Origin: Polyangium sp. y55x31
Lineage (GTDB): Bacteria > Myxococcota_A > Polyangia > Polyangiales > Polyangiaceae
Direction of reading: 5' to 3'
DNA length: 64,000 nt
Assembly: GCF_029946505.1 (NCBI RefSeq)
Contig: NZ_JARZHG010000040.1
Location: 40,992-104,991, forward strand
Under the pieces are notes generated by a model. The model worked only from the letters and a program-made list of their open reading frames with translations. It searched no databases and was not told where the DNA came from. This document shows positions 1 to 9,956 of the stretch, piece by piece (position 1 is the stretch's first letter; every line of letters starts with the position of its first letter). Position numbers and translations under genes: made by a program.

Positions 1-650
1 AAGACGTTCTCCGGCTTCATGTCGCGATGCACGACGCCCTTCGCGTGCGCGGCGGCGAGCGCCTTGCAGACTTGCCGGACGATCCGCACGGCCTGCGGCA
101 CGGACATCTTGCCCATCTGCGTGAGCAGGTCGGCGAACTCCTTGCCGTCGAGCAGCTCGCTGATGATGAAGGGGCGACCGTCGGCGGTGCGATCGATGTC
201 GTAGACATCGATGACGTGGGGGCTCTTGATCTGCGCCGCGGCCTCGGCTTCGCGCTGGAAGCGGGAGAGCACGTCGGGCTGACGCGCGTACTCCGGGTGC
301 AGCATCTTGATGGCGAAGCGCTTCGAGCCGATGCGCGTGTGGCGCGCCTCGTAGACGCGGCCCATGCCGCCTTCGCCGATCACGCGGACGATGGTGTACG
401 ACTCGCGCAGGGTCTGGCCGACGAGCTCGTCCTGCGTCTCGTCTTGGAGCTCGGCGCCGTCCTTCGGGCAGACCTTGTACTCGCCCGGATAACGGCTGTT
501 GCACGTCGGGCAGAGGCGCTGGGCGGCGGCGACGCCTGCGACGAACGAGTCGGCCGATCCGTACCCGGTGGCCGCGGAGCCAATCCCGGTCAGATTCGTC
601 GTCGCGGGGCCCACGACGATCGACGGCTGCGGCGACGAGGACGCTGCCAT
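1..650 (-). CDS. Ser/Thr protein kinase, C-terminus cut by window edge
   Basis: The gene reads off the left edge, so only about 216 N-terminal residues are visible. A low-complexity Ser/Ala/Thr leader is followed near residues 47-65 by a short zinc-ribbon-like Cys cluster (CPTC...CPKDG). A Hanks-type kinase domain then begins with a glycine loop (GEGGMGRVYEA), the invariant Lys in FAIKML, and the catalytic loop HRDMKPEN at the edge. ATG at 650 is the first in-frame start. This is the common myxobacterial layout of a kinase with an N-terminal Cys-rich segment. The substrate is unknown, and the output domain lies outside the window. Confidence 0.9.
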   Translation of the reverse strand, partial: MAASSSPQPSIVVGPATTNLTGIGSAATGYGSADSFVAGVAAAQRLCPTCNSRYPGEYKVCPKDGAELQDETQDELVGQTLRESYTIVRVIGEGGMGRVYEARHTRIGSKRFAIKMLHPEYARQPDVLSRFQREAEAAAQIKSPHVIDVYDIDRTADGRPFIISELLDGKEFADLLTQMGKMSVPQAVRIVRQVCKALAAAHAKGVVHRDMKPENV

Positions 651-782
651 GTGCGGAGAAGCCCCCGAATCGGGGGGCCGAACATTACCGGCCATCGCGA
701 CGCAGACTAGCGGAAGTCGGCTTCCCGGGGGTGACAATCCCGCGGCTCACCTCGTCTGTCCGGCCCCGAGGCGAGCCGTCCG

Positions 783-810
783 TTGACCGAACGGACGAGA
801 TGCGTATACT
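783..810 (+). promoter_or_regulatory. sigma70-type promoter for rpsO
   Basis: TTGACC at 783-788 and TATACT at 805-810 are separated by 16 bp, about 130 bp upstream of rpsO. This is an unusually good match to the housekeeping consensus for such GC-rich DNA and suits a ribosomal protein gene. Confidence 0.65.
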
Positions 811-938
811 GCGCGTCCGTTTTTCGTTCGGCCCGATCACGTGGGCACGCGCCGCTCCGGGCGCGCGCTCGCCGTCGGGCGTCACTTGGACGACCCGGCG
901 CTCGGCAGCGCATGGGTACGCCGAGGAGTGTCAGAGCG

Positions 939-1205
939 ATGCTTCATCCGATCCACAAGACCTCGATCATCGACAAGTTCCGCACGCACGAGGGCGACAC
1001 CGGCTCTCCCGAGGTGCAGATCGCGCTCCTCAGCGAGCGGATCACGCAGCTCACGGAGCACTTCAAGACGCACAAGAAGGACCACCACTCGCGCCGTGGT
1101 CTCCTCAAGCTCGTCAGCCAGCGCCGCCGCCAGCTCGACTACTTGAAGCGGATCGACATCGAGCGCTACCGGTCGCTCATCAGCCGCCTCAACATCCGCA
1201 AGTAA
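939..1205 (+). CDS. rpsO: 30S ribosomal protein S15
   Basis: S15 binds 16S rRNA early in 30S assembly. The 88-residue product matches the normal family size and shows typical S15 segments ([33 protein letters not shown]). ATG at 939 gives the canonical length; a longer in-frame extension from 783 would cover the promoter and is rejected. It lies upstream of pnp, the classic rpsO-pnp order, but a strong terminator separates the two here. Confidence 0.97.
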   Translation: MLHPIHKTSIIDKFRTHEGDTGSPEVQIALLSERITQLTEHFKTHKKDHHSRRGLLKLVSQRRRQLDYLKRIDIERYRSLISRLNIRK

Positions 1206-1225
1206 GCGCACAGGCGCGAGCGACG

Positions 1226-1269
1226 AGAGGGTTCGTTCCCCGGAAAGGGAGCGAGCCCTCTTCGTTTTT
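1226..1269 (+). terminator. rho-independent terminator after rpsO
   Basis: Ten-base arms at 1226-1235 and 1252-1261 pair with one G-T wobble and are followed by TCGTTTTT. The hairpin sits 20 bp after the rpsO stop, so most rpsO transcripts should end before pnp. Confidence 0.8.
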
Positions 1270-1575
1270 GTGCGTTTTGTCCGGGCAACTTATCGAAGTG
1301 TTTCCGGAAGAACGGCTCGTTGGTCCGCCGAAAAAAGTGGCGGGTTCGGGCGGGAGGCTCTACACAGAGAGCCGAAATACGTCGGTTTGGACAATAGAAC
1401 GGGGCGCGGGGGCGTTCCCCGAGGCCGTGAGCGCTACGGAGCGTCTTCGTCTTCGCTTCGTGCCCAGCAGCGCTGCTGCTCCTGGGCAGGAATCGAGGAA
1501 GAAGATCCGCCTTGCGCTCGGATGTCAGGGTCTTCGGGAGCGCGATCGCGCGCCGCGAGAGAGAGCGCAAGACAC
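1270..1575 (+). promoter_or_regulatory. pnp leader region
   Basis: About 300 bp without a credible gene lie between the rpsO terminator and pnp. The pnp promoter and 5' leader must be here. In several bacteria the pnp leader mediates autoregulation through RNase III and PNPase. No specific element could be assigned with confidence. A purine-rich GAGAGAGAG stretch just upstream of the pnp ATG may act as ribosome-binding site. Confidence 0.4.
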
Positions 1576-3867
1576 ATGTACGTTCGTGAATCCGTCATGG
1601 TCGGCGGCCGAGCCCTCACGCTCGAGACCGGCCGTCTGGCCAAGCAAGCCCATGGATCCGTGCTCGTCACCTACGGCGAGACGATGGTCCTCGTGACCGC
1701 CGTGTCGCAGGACGAGCGGCCCGGGCTCGATTTCTTCCCCCTCACCTGCGAGTTCGTCGAGAAGACGTACGCCGCCGGCAAGATCCCGGGCGGCTTCTTC
1801 AAGCGCGAGGCGCGCCAGCGCGACGAGGAGATCCTCGCCTGCCGCATCATGGACCGCCCGCTTCGCCCGCTCTTCCCCGAGGGCTTCAAGAAGGACACGC
1901 AGATCATCGCGACCGTCCTTTCGAGCGACAAGCAGAACAAGGCCGACGTCCTCGCCCTCACGGGCGCGAGCGCGGCGCTGCACATCTCGGACATCCCGTG
2001 GAACGGGCCCGTCGTCGGCGTGCGCGTCGGCCGCAAGGCCGGCGAGTTCGTGGCGTACCCGACCGCGAGCGAGATCGAGGAGTGCGACATCGACCTCGTC
2101 GTCGCCTGCTCGCGCGACGCGATCGTGATGGTCGAGGGCGGCGCCGCCGAGGCGACCGAGAGCGACATCATCGACGCGCTCATGTTCGCGCACGAGACGG
2201 CCCAGCCCGTGATCGATCTCATCGAGCGCATCCGCCAGGCGGTGGGCAAGCCGAAGAAGGCGTTCCAGGCCCCGCAGCTCGAGGACACGATCAAGACGCG
2301 CGTCGCCGAGATCGTGGACAACGACCTCAAGTCGGCGACCCGCGTGACCGACAAGAAGGCGCGTTACGAGGGGTACTCGGCGCTCAAGAAGAAGCTCGGC
2401 GAGACGCTGCTCGCGGAGCTCGGCGCGGAGAAGTACCTCGCGAACGAGAAGCTCATCAAGGCGGAGTTCGAGGAGCGCAAGGCGCACGTCGTGCGGACCT
2501 ACGTCCTCGACGAGGGCAAGCGCATCGACGGCCGCGACACGCGCACCATCCGGCCGATCATGTGCGAAGCGGGGCTGCTCCCGCGCGTGCACGGCAGTTC
2601 GCTCTTCCAGCGCGGCGAGACGCAGGCGATCGTGACGACGACGCTCGGCACCTCGACGGACGAGCAGAAGATCGACGGCTTGATGGGGGAGAGCTGGAAG
2701 CGCTTCTACCTCCACTACAACTTCCCGCCCTTCTCGACGGGCGAGACGAAGCCGATGCGCGGCCCGGGCCGTCGCGAGATCGGGCACGGCGCCCTCGCCG
2801 AGCGCGCTCTCTCCCGCATGATCCCCGCGCAGGAGCAGTTCCCCTACACGATCCGCATCGTGAGCGAGACGCTCGAGTCGAACGGCTCGTCGTCGATGGC
2901 GGCCGTCTGCGGCGGTTGCCTCTCGCTGATGGACGCGGGCGTGCCGATCAAGTCGCCCGTCGCCGGCATCGCGATGGGCCTCATCGCCGAGGGCAACAAG
3001 TACGCGATCCTGAGCGACATCCTCGGCGACGAGGACCACCTCGGCGACATGGACTTCAAGGTCTGCGGCACGGCGCGCGGCGTGACGGCGATCCAGATGG
3101 ACATCAAGATCGCGGGCCTGTCGCGGGCGATCCTGGCGCAGGCGCTCGATCAGGCGCGCGAGGGTCGGCTGCACATCCTCGGCAAGATGCTGGAGGCGCT
3201 GCCCGCGCCGCGGCCGGAGCTCAGCCAGTACGCGCCGCGCATCACGACGATCAAGGTCAAGCCCGACCAGATCCGCCTGATCATCGGCCCCGGCGGCAAG
3301 ACCATCAAGGGCATCGTCGATCAGACGGGCGTCGCGATCGACGTGGAGGACGACGGCACGGTAAACGTGGCGTCGCCGGACGCGGACGCCGTGAAGAAGG
3401 CGCTCGACATCATCAAGGGCCTCACGGCGGAGCCCGAGGTCGGCGCGGTCTACAAGGGCACGGTCAAGCGCATCACGGACTTCGGCGCGTTCGTCGAGAT
3501 CCTCCCGGGCACCGACGGCCTCGTGCACATCTCGGAGCTCGCGCACACGCGGGTCGAGCGCGTCGAGGACGTGGTGAAGGAAGGCGACACGGTCGAGGTG
3601 AAGGTCGTGAGCGTCGACCGCGAGGGCAAGATCCGCCTGAGCCGTCGCGAAGTGCTGCCGCTGCCCGAGGGGCAAGCCGGCGTCGAGGCGAAGGCGCGTC
3701 TCGATCAGGCGCGCGAGCGCGACGCGGCCGGTGGTCCGCCGCCGCGCCGGAGCGAGCCGGGTCGTGACGGCCCCCGCGGCGATCGTCCGCCGCGCGGGGA
3801 TCGTGGTGACCGCGGGGATCGTCCCCCGCGCGATCGCGGCGACCGTCCGCCGCGCGAGCGTCGCTGA
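1576..3867 (+). CDS. pnp: polyribonucleotide nucleotidyltransferase (PNPase)
   Basis: PNPase is a phosphorolytic 3'-5' exoribonuclease. The 763 residues carry two RNase PH-like domains joined by the helical linker, then a KH domain ([12 protein letters not shown] near residue 570) and an S1 domain ([18 protein letters not shown] near 624). Residues after about 700 form an extra Arg/Gly/Asp/Pro-rich tail of repeated RGDR and PPR units, absent from E. coli PNPase; such a basic disordered tail could add RNA contacts (inference). ATG at 1576 precedes MYVRESV, the expected N-terminus. Known context: in Deinococcus, Ro60 and Y RNA tether to PNPase, and a Ro60 homologue lies 26 kb downstream here. 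Confidence 0.97.
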   Translation: MYVRESVMVGGRALTLETGRLAKQAHGSVLVTYGETMVLVTAVSQDERPGLDFFPLTCEFVEKTYAAGKIPGGFFKREARQRDEEILACRIMDRPLRPLFPEGFKKDTQIIATVLSSDKQNKADVLALTGASAALHISDIPWNGPVVGVRVGRKAGEFVAYPTASEIEECDIDLVVACSRDAIVMVEGGAAEATESDIIDALMFAHETAQPVIDLIERIRQAVGKPKKAFQAPQLEDTIKTRVAEIVDNDLKSATRVTDKKARYEGYSALKKKLGETLLAELGAEKYLANEKLIKAEFEERKAHVVRTYVLDEGKRIDGRDTRTIRPIMCEAGLLPRVHGSSLFQRGETQAIVTTTLGTSTDEQKIDGLMGESWKRFYLHYNFPPFSTGETKPMRGPGRREIGHGALAERALSRMIPAQEQFPYTIRIVSETLESNGSSSMAAVCGGCLSLMDAGVPIKSPVAGIAMGLIAEGNKYAILSDILGDEDHLGDMDFKVCGTARGVTAIQMDIKIAGLSRAILAQALDQAREGRLHILGKMLEALPAPRPELSQYAPRITTIKVKPDQIRLIIGPGGKTIKGIVDQTGVAIDVEDDGTVNVASPDADAVKKALDIIKGLTAEPEVGAVYKGTVKRITDFGAFVEILPGTDGLVHISELAHTRVERVEDVVKEGDTVEVKVVSVDREGKIRLSRREVLPLPEGQAGVEAKARLDQARERDAAGGPPPRRSEPGRDGPRGDRPPRGDRGDRGDRPPRDRGDRPPRERR

Positions 3868-3877
3868 ACGAGGTGGA

Positions 3878-3914
3878 TCGACATGATCAACGTCGTCGAC
3901 GTTGATCATGTCGA
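3878..3914. repeat. 17-bp perfect palindrome after pnp
   Basis: Arms at 3878-3894 and 3898-3914 are perfectly complementary around a 3-nt centre. It begins 11 bp after the pnp stop and precedes a separate ordinary terminator. As RNA it would be an extremely stable hairpin protecting the pnp 3' end; as DNA it could bind a dimeric protein. Confidence 0.75.
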
Positions 3915-3927
3915 CATCGCCCAAACA

Positions 3928-3967
3928 AAGGGGGCGGCCCTCACGGGCTTGCCCCCTTCGTTTTTTT
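3928..3967 (+). terminator. terminator between convergent pnp and lysA
   Basis: A GC-rich hairpin (AAGGGGGC paired with GCCCCCTT) is followed by seven T residues at 3961-3967. The complementary strand shows a shorter T-rich run (TTTGTTT), so it may also serve lysA from the other side. Confidence 0.8.
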
Positions 3968-3968
3968 G

Positions 3969-5273
3969 TCAGCCGAAGAGGCGAGACACGGCCCAAGCCG
4001 CGGCGTCGCGCGAGTGATGGATCGTCGCCACGCGGCCGCCCACAAGGAAGATCTCCGTCGGCAGCCCGCGCCCGTTGTACTCGCTCGCCATCACGAAGCC
4101 GTACGCGCCGGCGTCGCGGAGGATCACGGCGCGCGGCAGCGGATCCGCGAAGGGATGCTCGCCGAAGTCGTCGGAGCTCTCGCAGACGGGACCCACGACG
4201 CGGTAGCCGGGCGCCGTGCCTGCGGCGGGCGGAGGCGCGTCGATCGGCTCGATGCGGTGCTTGGCGCCGTAAAGCGCGGGGCGGATGAGATCGTTCATGC
4301 CCGCGTCGATCATGAGCCACCGCCGCGCGGGCTCGCCACGCGAGCGCTTCGCCATCACCACGCTCGCGCAGAGCACGCCGTACGGCGCCACGAGCGCGCG
4401 CCCCGGCTCGACGACGATCCGCGTGCCGGCGAAGCCTCGCTCCGCGACGAGGCGTGTCGCCGCCCGCGCGAAATCCGCGGGCGAAACAGGGCACCCCGCG
4501 CCGTAGTCGATGCCGTAGCCGCCGCCGAGATCGAGGTACGCGAGGGGCCTGCCCGCGGCGCGGCGCTCGGCCGCGAGATCGAGCACCACGCGCGCGCCTT
4601 CGAGGTACTCGTCCGTGCGCGTGAGCTGCGAGCCGATGTGACAGCCGATACCCACGAGCTCGAGCGCGCCGTCCGCCGCGTCGACCGCTTCGTACGCCGC
4701 CGTAAGATCGGCGAGCGCGATGCCGAACTTCGCTTCGTCGTGGCCCGTCGCCACGTGCGCGTGCGTGTCGGCCTCGATGCTCGGGTTCACGCGGAACGCC
4801 ACACGCGCCTTGCGCCCGAGCGCGCGGGCGCGGGCCGCGGCGCGCCCGATCTCCTCGACGCTCTCCATCTGCAGCGCGAGGATCCCGCGATCGCCGGCGC
4901 CGATCGCCTGATCGATCTCGCGCGCCGTCTTCGCGACGCCGCTGAACAGGATCGACTCCGCGGGGATGCCTGCGCCGAGCGCCACGGCGAGCTCGCCGCC
5001 GGAGACCACCTCGGCCCCGCAGCCGGCGGCCCCGAGCGCGCGCACGATGGGCCCCGCCGTGTTCGCTTTGACCGCGTAGGCGATCAAGTGCGGCGCGCCT
5101 TCGAACCCAGCGGAAAGATCCCGCGCTGCCTGCACGATCGCGTCTACGTCGTACACGTAGGCGGGGGTGCGCGGTCGTTCTGTGCTTTCTCCGGGCTCCG
5201 TCCCGAGGTCGAGGAGGTCCTCGAGGCGCAGACCGCCCATCGTGGCGGCCCCGCGCGCGTCGCGTTTCAGCAT
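3969..5273 (-). CDS. lysA: diaminopimelate decarboxylase
   Basis: Converts meso-diaminopimelate to lysine with PLP, the last step of lysine synthesis. The 434 residues show the alanine-racemase-fold barrel with PLP lysine K69 in AYAVKAN, the glycine-rich phosphate loop GGGYGIDY, the EPGRALV motif and the C-terminal CESSDDF motif with the active-site Cys. Sequence continues through the usual end (AWAVSRLFG). ATG at 5273 was chosen because the upstream in-frame extension is compositionally non-coding. It is convergent with pnp and divergent from pyk. Confidence 0.93.
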   Translation of the reverse strand: MLKRDARGAATMGGLRLEDLLDLGTEPGESTERPRTPAYVYDVDAIVQAARDLSAGFEGAPHLIAYAVKANTAGPIVRALGAAGCGAEVVSGGELAVALGAGIPAESILFSGVAKTAREIDQAIGAGDRGILALQMESVEEIGRAAARARALGRKARVAFRVNPSIEADTHAHVATGHDEAKFGIALADLTAAYEAVDAADGALELVGIGCHIGSQLTRTDEYLEGARVVLDLAAERRAAGRPLAYLDLGGGYGIDYGAGCPVSPADFARAATRLVAERGFAGTRIVVEPGRALVAPYGVLCASVVMAKRSRGEPARRWLMIDAGMNDLIRPALYGAKHRIEPIDAPPPAAGTAPGYRVVGPVCESSDDFGEHPFADPLPRAVILRDAGAYGFVMASEYNGRGLPTEIFLVGGRVATIHHSRDAAAWAVSRLFG

Positions 5274-5444
5274 GGGCCTCGGGTAGCGCGGCGCGGGCAG
5301 GGGGTAAAGCCGGCATGGCGCGGGGCGTCGAGCGGGCTCGTCCCGTGCGACCCGGGAGGCCCCCCGTTCCACGTCGGACGGCTCACGGAGCTTCCTAGCG
5401 GAAGGCCCCTGTTAGCGGCGCGGACGTCATGCCATGCTGCGCCC

Positions 5445-6866
5445 GTGGTCGTACGTCGCGCGAAAATCGTCTGCACGATTGGCCCTGCATCCGAGCCTCA
5501 GCTCGAACAACTCATCCGTGCCGGAATGGATGTGGCGCGGCTAAATTTTTCCCACGGCACACACGACGAGCACGCACGCCGTTTCCACGCCGTTCGTGCC
5601 GCCGCTGAAGCCTGCGACAAACCCGTGGCGATCCTGCAGGACCTTTGTGGTCCCAAGATCCGCGCGGGCAAGTTCGAGGGCGGCACGATGGATGTGCCCA
5701 CGGACGGTCAGGTCGTGCTCATCGAGGCCACGAAGGAGCAGCAGCACGGCGGGCCCGGCGAGATGCCGATCCTGTACGAAGGCCTCGCCGAGGATCTGCA
5801 GCCGGGCGACATCGTGCTCGTCGACGACGGACGCATGGTCCTCACGGTGACCAAGGTCGACGGCCGGCGTGTGCATGCCGTGGCCACGCAAGGCGGGCAG
5901 CTCCGCGATCGCGTGGGCGTGAGCTTGCCGGCGCGGCGCGTGCGCCTTGCGGCGCTCACCGAGAAGGACAAGGCCGACCTCTCGTTTGGCCTCTCGCTCG
6001 GCATCGACTACGTCGCGCTCTCCTTCGTGCGCAACTCGGACGACATCCGGCTCGTGCGCGACATCTGCGAGGCGTGGGGTCGGCCGACGCCCATCGTCGC
6101 GAAGATCGAGACGCCCGCGGCCGTGGAGAACCTCGAGTCGATCATCCAGGCGACCGACGCGGTCATGGTCGCGCGTGGTGATCTCGGCGTGGAGTTCAAC
6201 CCGGAGCGCGTGCCCGTGATCCAGCGCGAGATCCTCGGCCTTGCGCGCGTGCATCAGAAGCCGGTCATCGTCGCGACCGAGATGCTGCAGTCGATGGTCA
6301 CGAACTCGCGCCCGACGCGCGCGGAGGCGAGCGACGTGGCGACGGCGGTCTTCGAAGGGACGGACGCGGTGATGCTCTCGCAGGAGACGGCGACGGGCGC
6401 GCACCCGCCGCTCGTCGCGCGCGTGATGAGCCGCATCGTCATGGAGGCCGAGCAAAGCAAGTTCTTCCGGCCTCTCTCGAGCGAGACGCCCGGCGCGCGC
6501 GCGAACGTGCCCGAGGCCGTGGCGCGCAACGGCTGCGACATCGCGCGCGACATCGGCGCGCGGGTCATCGTCGCCTTCACGGAGAGCGGCTCCACGGCGC
6601 TCTACGCTTCGAAGCATCGGCCCGTCGTACCGATCATCGCGTTCTCGCCGAACGCGGCGACGCGCCGCAGGCTCGCGCTCCTCTGGGGCGTCGTGCCGTG
6701 GCCGATCGACAAGGTCACGAGCGCGGACGAGATGGTCGATCGCGCGAGCATGATCCTGCTCGCGAACGGCTTCGTCTCGCCGGGGGACAAGTTCGTCGCG
6801 ATCTTCGGCGCGCCGATCGGCGTGCGCGGCTCGACGAACTCGATCCGCGTGAAGGTCGTGGAATGA
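5445..6866 (+). CDS. pyk: pyruvate kinase
   Basis: Catalyses PEP + ADP to pyruvate + ATP. The product of 473 residues begins RRAKIVCTIGPAS as in the family, with catalytic Lys in IVAKIETPAAVEN (about residue 220), metal and substrate loop MVARGDLGVE (about 240) and the signature TNSRPTRAEASDVATAV. There is no in-frame ATG near the conserved start, so GTG at 5445 is chosen. No strong ribosome-binding site is visible, so the start is moderately certain. Its stop overlaps the following kinase start (ATGA), suggesting cotranscription. Confidence 0.94.
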   Translation: MVVRRAKIVCTIGPASEPQLEQLIRAGMDVARLNFSHGTHDEHARRFHAVRAAAEACDKPVAILQDLCGPKIRAGKFEGGTMDVPTDGQVVLIEATKEQQHGGPGEMPILYEGLAEDLQPGDIVLVDDGRMVLTVTKVDGRRVHAVATQGGQLRDRVGVSLPARRVRLAALTEKDKADLSFGLSLGIDYVALSFVRNSDDIRLVRDICEAWGRPTPIVAKIETPAAVENLESIIQATDAVMVARGDLGVEFNPERVPVIQREILGLARVHQKPVIVATEMLQSMVTNSRPTRAEASDVATAVFEGTDAVMLSQETATGAHPPLVARVMSRIVMEAEQSKFFRPLSSETPGARANVPEAVARNGCDIARDIGARVIVAFTESGSTALYASKHRPVVPIIAFSPNAATRRRLALLWGVVPWPIDKVTSADEMVDRASMILLANGFVSPGDKFVAIFGAPIGVRGSTNSIRVKVVE

Positions 6867-8815
6867 CGGAACCCTCCGCCCTGCCGGGGCTCCCCAGGCT
6901 CGCGAAGTACGAGCTCATCGAGGAGATCGGGCACGGTGGGATGGCGACGGTGTATCGCGCCCGGGACGTTCGTCTCGGCCGCGAGGTCGCCATCAAGCTC
7001 ATCCACAAGCACCTGCGCGAGAACACCGAGGTCGCCGCGCGGTTCGTCGCCGAGGCGCGCGCGGCCGCGAAGCTCCGGCACCCGGGCATCGTCGAGGTGT
7101 ACGACGTCTCCAGCGAGGAAGACGCCGAACGTTATCTCGTCGTCGAGCTCTGCCGCGGCACCACGCTGCGAAAGATCCTCCAGCGCCACCGCGACATGCC
7201 CGCCGAGATCGGCGCGTCGATCGTCTTCGTGCTCTGCGAAGCGCTCGAGCACGCGCATGCGTGCGGCATCGTGCATCGCGACGTGAAGCCGGAGAACGTG
7301 CTCGTCGAGCTGCCCGCCGATCGCACGAGCGAGTCTCGCGCGCGCGTCGACAAGGTCGACCTGACGCCCGTCCCCGACGGGCCGCGATCGACGCCGCGGC
7401 CCGTCCCCAGCCGCGCCGGTGATCTCGGCGTGCTCATCAAGCTCACGGACTTCGGCATCGCGAAGCTCCTCGACGCGCAGGGCGTGACGTCGACGGGGCA
7501 GGTGCTCGGATCGCCGGCGCACATGGCGCCCGAGCAGATCGAGGCGGGCGAGGTCGACGGGCGCACGGACGTGTTTGCCCTCGGCGTGCTCATGTACGAG
7601 TGCCTCGTGGGGCACCTGCCGTTCGAAGGGAAAAACCCGGCGCAGGTCCTGCGTCGCGTGCTCGAAGGCGACTATCAGCCCGCGGATCACGAGCGCCCCA
7701 CGGTCGGCGGTCGCTTCGCGCGTATCATCGACGGCGCCCTCGCGCACGCCGCGGCCGATCGCATCGCCGGCCCCGGCAAGCTCGGCGAGCTCATCCGCGC
7801 CGAGCTCGAAGCTCTCGGCATCACCGACCCGCGTCGCGAGATCGAGGCTTATTTCGAGGACCCGGTCGGTTACGCCGAGGCCCTCACGGCGCGGCTCGTG
7901 CCGTGCCTCGTCGCTCGCGGCGAGACGGCGCGCAAGGCGGGGGATCGCACCGGCGCTGCCGCCGACTTCAACCGCGCCCACGCGCTCGCGCCGAACGACC
8001 TCGCAATCCTCAAGCGCGTGACGAGCCTCTCCGCGAGTGCCGAGCGACAGAGGCTCGTGCGCAGGGTGGCCGGCCTCGTCGCGGGCGCGCTCGTGCTCGG
8101 CGTCGGGGCCTTCGTCGTCGCGCGCATGCGCAAGCCCGCGCTCGCGATCGAGACCGATGCGGGCCCGAAGACCGAAGGCACGACGGCCTCCACGGAGCAC
8201 CCGAAGAACCCGTCTGCGCCCGATGCATCTGCGGATCCGCGAGTTCCGAGCACGGCCCCGCCGTCCATCAACCTCGCCGATCCGCCGCGCAGCATCCGCA
8301 TCAAGCTCCCGCTCAGCGCTCCGACGACCTCTGCCGCGACGGCTCCGCCTGCGCCTCCGGATCTGCGCAGGGTCGTCTTCCTCGTGAGCCCGCAGGGCGC
8401 GACGCTCGTCCTCGATGGCAAGGAAGAGAAGCATTTTTCGCGCGTCTTCACGCTCAAGCCCGGCGCCCATTCCGTCTCGGCTCGCGTGAAGGACTCGAAG
8501 TGTTGCGGCACGTTCGATGGCACTCTCCTCGTCGAGGCCCCGCCCGAGAACGATCCCGACGACGTCCAGCGCTTCCGTGTCCGGCTCACGCCGCTCCCGT
8601 CCACGGTTTCCCTCGGCCCTGCGCCTGCGAACGCGCAGGTGGTGTGCTCGGACATCAAGCTGACGCTTTTTCCAGGTGCTACCAAGAAGGTGCAGCTCGA
8701 GGAAATCACCTACGACAACAAGTGCCAGTTCACGACGCAGGGGGAGGAGCCGTTCCGGAGCAACGTGAGTTTGCGCGCCGGCGAGCACAACGTGGTGCCC
8801 TGGCCGGCACGGTGA
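6863..8815 (+). CDS. membrane-anchored Ser/Thr protein kinase
   Basis: The product is a 650-residue Hanks-type kinase with glycine loop EIGHGGMATVYRA, catalytic K45 in VAIKLI, HRDVKPEN near 137, DFG near 195 and SPAHMAPEQ in the activation segment. About 40 extra residues, rich in Arg and Pro, are inserted between HRDVKPEN and DFG. After the kinase come a helical region, one membrane helix near 403-423, a Pro/Thr/Ala-rich stretch and a C-terminal domain resembling a PEGA-type repeat (GATLVLDGKEEKHFSRVF). It overlaps pyk by 4 bp. Activity towards pyruvate kinase is possible but only inferred from the linkage. Confidence 0.92.
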   Translation: MTEPSALPGLPRLAKYELIEEIGHGGMATVYRARDVRLGREVAIKLIHKHLRENTEVAARFVAEARAAAKLRHPGIVEVYDVSSEEDAERYLVVELCRGTTLRKILQRHRDMPAEIGASIVFVLCEALEHAHACGIVHRDVKPENVLVELPADRTSESRARVDKVDLTPVPDGPRSTPRPVPSRAGDLGVLIKLTDFGIAKLLDAQGVTSTGQVLGSPAHMAPEQIEAGEVDGRTDVFALGVLMYECLVGHLPFEGKNPAQVLRRVLEGDYQPADHERPTVGGRFARIIDGALAHAAADRIAGPGKLGELIRAELEALGITDPRREIEAYFEDPVGYAEALTARLVPCLVARGETARKAGDRTGAAADFNRAHALAPNDLAILKRVTSLSASAERQRLVRRVAGLVAGALVLGVGAFVVARMRKPALAIETDAGPKTEGTTASTEHPKNPSAPDASADPRVPSTAPPSINLADPPRSIRIKLPLSAPTTSAATAPPAPPDLRRVVFLVSPQGATLVLDGKEEKHFSRVFTLKPGAHSVSARVKDSKCCGTFDGTLLVEAPPENDPDDVQRFRVRLTPLPSTVSLGPAPANAQVVCSDIKLTLFPGATKKVQLEEITYDNKCQFTTQGEEPFRSNVSLRAGEHNVVPWPAR

Positions 8816-8900
8816 TGCAGGGGGCCTCGCTTCGCGGATAGCGGTCCCCACGATGCCCAAATTCCGGTAGAAGGGTCCCTCGGTTACTCGGTTACGGGGA

Positions 8901-9947
8901 ATGACGGCGCGACCTTGTCTGCAGCGGGCTCTGCCCGGCGGGCTCCGGTTCGGGCGGGACCGCCGCGGCCCCAGGGCCAAAGGGTGCGTTTCGTTCGGGC
9001 CCTCGGTGCTCGCGGCGGCGACGGGCCTCGCGCTCGCCCTCGTGCCGCGCGCGGCGCACGCGGACGATTCGCAGCAGTTCGAGCTCGGCAAGACGCGCTT
9101 CGACGCGGCCGAGTACGACGAGGCGGCCTCGCGCTTCACGGCGATGCTCGATCCCGCGCAGAAGCCCTGCGAGTCTGTCCCGACGAGCGGCACCGCGCCG
9201 TGTCGACTGACGGACCCGGATCTCATCCAGCGGGCGCGCACGCTTCGCGCGGCCTCGCTCATCGCGCTCAAGCGTTACGACGAGGCCGACGCCGAGATCG
9301 CCACGATCCTTCGGCAAAACCCGAGGTATTCGCCCGACCCTGCCGTGTTCCCGCAGGAGGTCGTCGATCGTTTCACCGTCGTGCGCGGGCGTTTGCGCGA
9401 GGAGCTCGACGCGGCGGAGCAGAAGCGCGCCGAGGAGGAGCGGCAGCGGCGCATCGCCGAGCAGAAGGCGAAGGAAGAGGAAAAACGCTGGATCGAATCG
9501 CTCGTGAAGGCGGCGTCCGAGCGGCAGATCATCGTGCAGAACTCGCGCCTCGTCGCGGCGATGCCGTTTGGCATCGGCCAGTTCCAGAACGGCAGCAGGA
9601 AGCTCGGCTGGACCTTCGCCATCACGCAGGCGTTCACGGGGGCGACGACGATCGTCGCGTCGCAGGTCTTCAACTACTACGCGAGCTTCGATCAGACGCT
9701 CGCGATCAAGGCTGAGCGCGAGGAGCTCGTGCGTCGCCAGCAGATCACGCTGATCATCAATCAGGTCGCGTTTGGCCTCTGGGCTGGGCTCACGGTGGCG
9801 GGCATCGTGCAGGCGCAGATCGCGTACGTGCCGCAGAAGGTCACGATCGAAAAACGCCCCTTGCCGCCGCGCCCCGCGCTGCGCGTCGTGCCCACGGTGG
9901 CGGTCACGCCGGACGGGTTTGGCGTGGGCGTCATCGGCGCTTTCTGA
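8901..9947 (+). CDS. secreted TPR-like protein of unknown function
   Basis: The 348-residue product has a hydrophobic export segment ending at AAHADD (about residues 36-55). It continues with helical repeats resembling TPR (FELGKTRFDAAEYDEAASRF), a charged coiled coil rich in EEER/QK, then two hydrophobic helices near 210-300 and a Pro-rich end. This resembles myxobacterial periplasmic or inner-membrane helpers of unknown role. GGGGA lies just before ATG 8901. The long basic N-terminus before the hydrophobic segment suggests the true start might be internal. Confidence 0.75.
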   Translation: MTARPCLQRALPGGLRFGRDRRGPRAKGCVSFGPSVLAAATGLALALVPRAAHADDSQQFELGKTRFDAAEYDEAASRFTAMLDPAQKPCESVPTSGTAPCRLTDPDLIQRARTLRAASLIALKRYDEADAEIATILRQNPRYSPDPAVFPQEVVDRFTVVRGRLREELDAAEQKRAEEERQRRIAEQKAKEEEKRWIESLVKAASERQIIVQNSRLVAAMPFGIGQFQNGSRKLGWTFAITQAFTGATTIVASQVFNYYASFDQTLAIKAEREELVRRQQITLIINQVAFGLWAGLTVAGIVQAQIAYVPQKVTIEKRPLPPRPALRVVPTVAVTPDGFGVGVIGAF

Positions 9948-9956
9948 TGCGCCTTT

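Noticed and set aside
3878..3914. parS-type centromere site
   Set aside because: Does not contain the TGTTTCACGTGAAACA core or a near match.
1525..5316. 1263-residue open frame on the minus strand opposite pnp
   Set aside because: Arg/Ala/His-rich shadow caused by GC3 bias; pnp and lysA on the other frames carry full family motifs.
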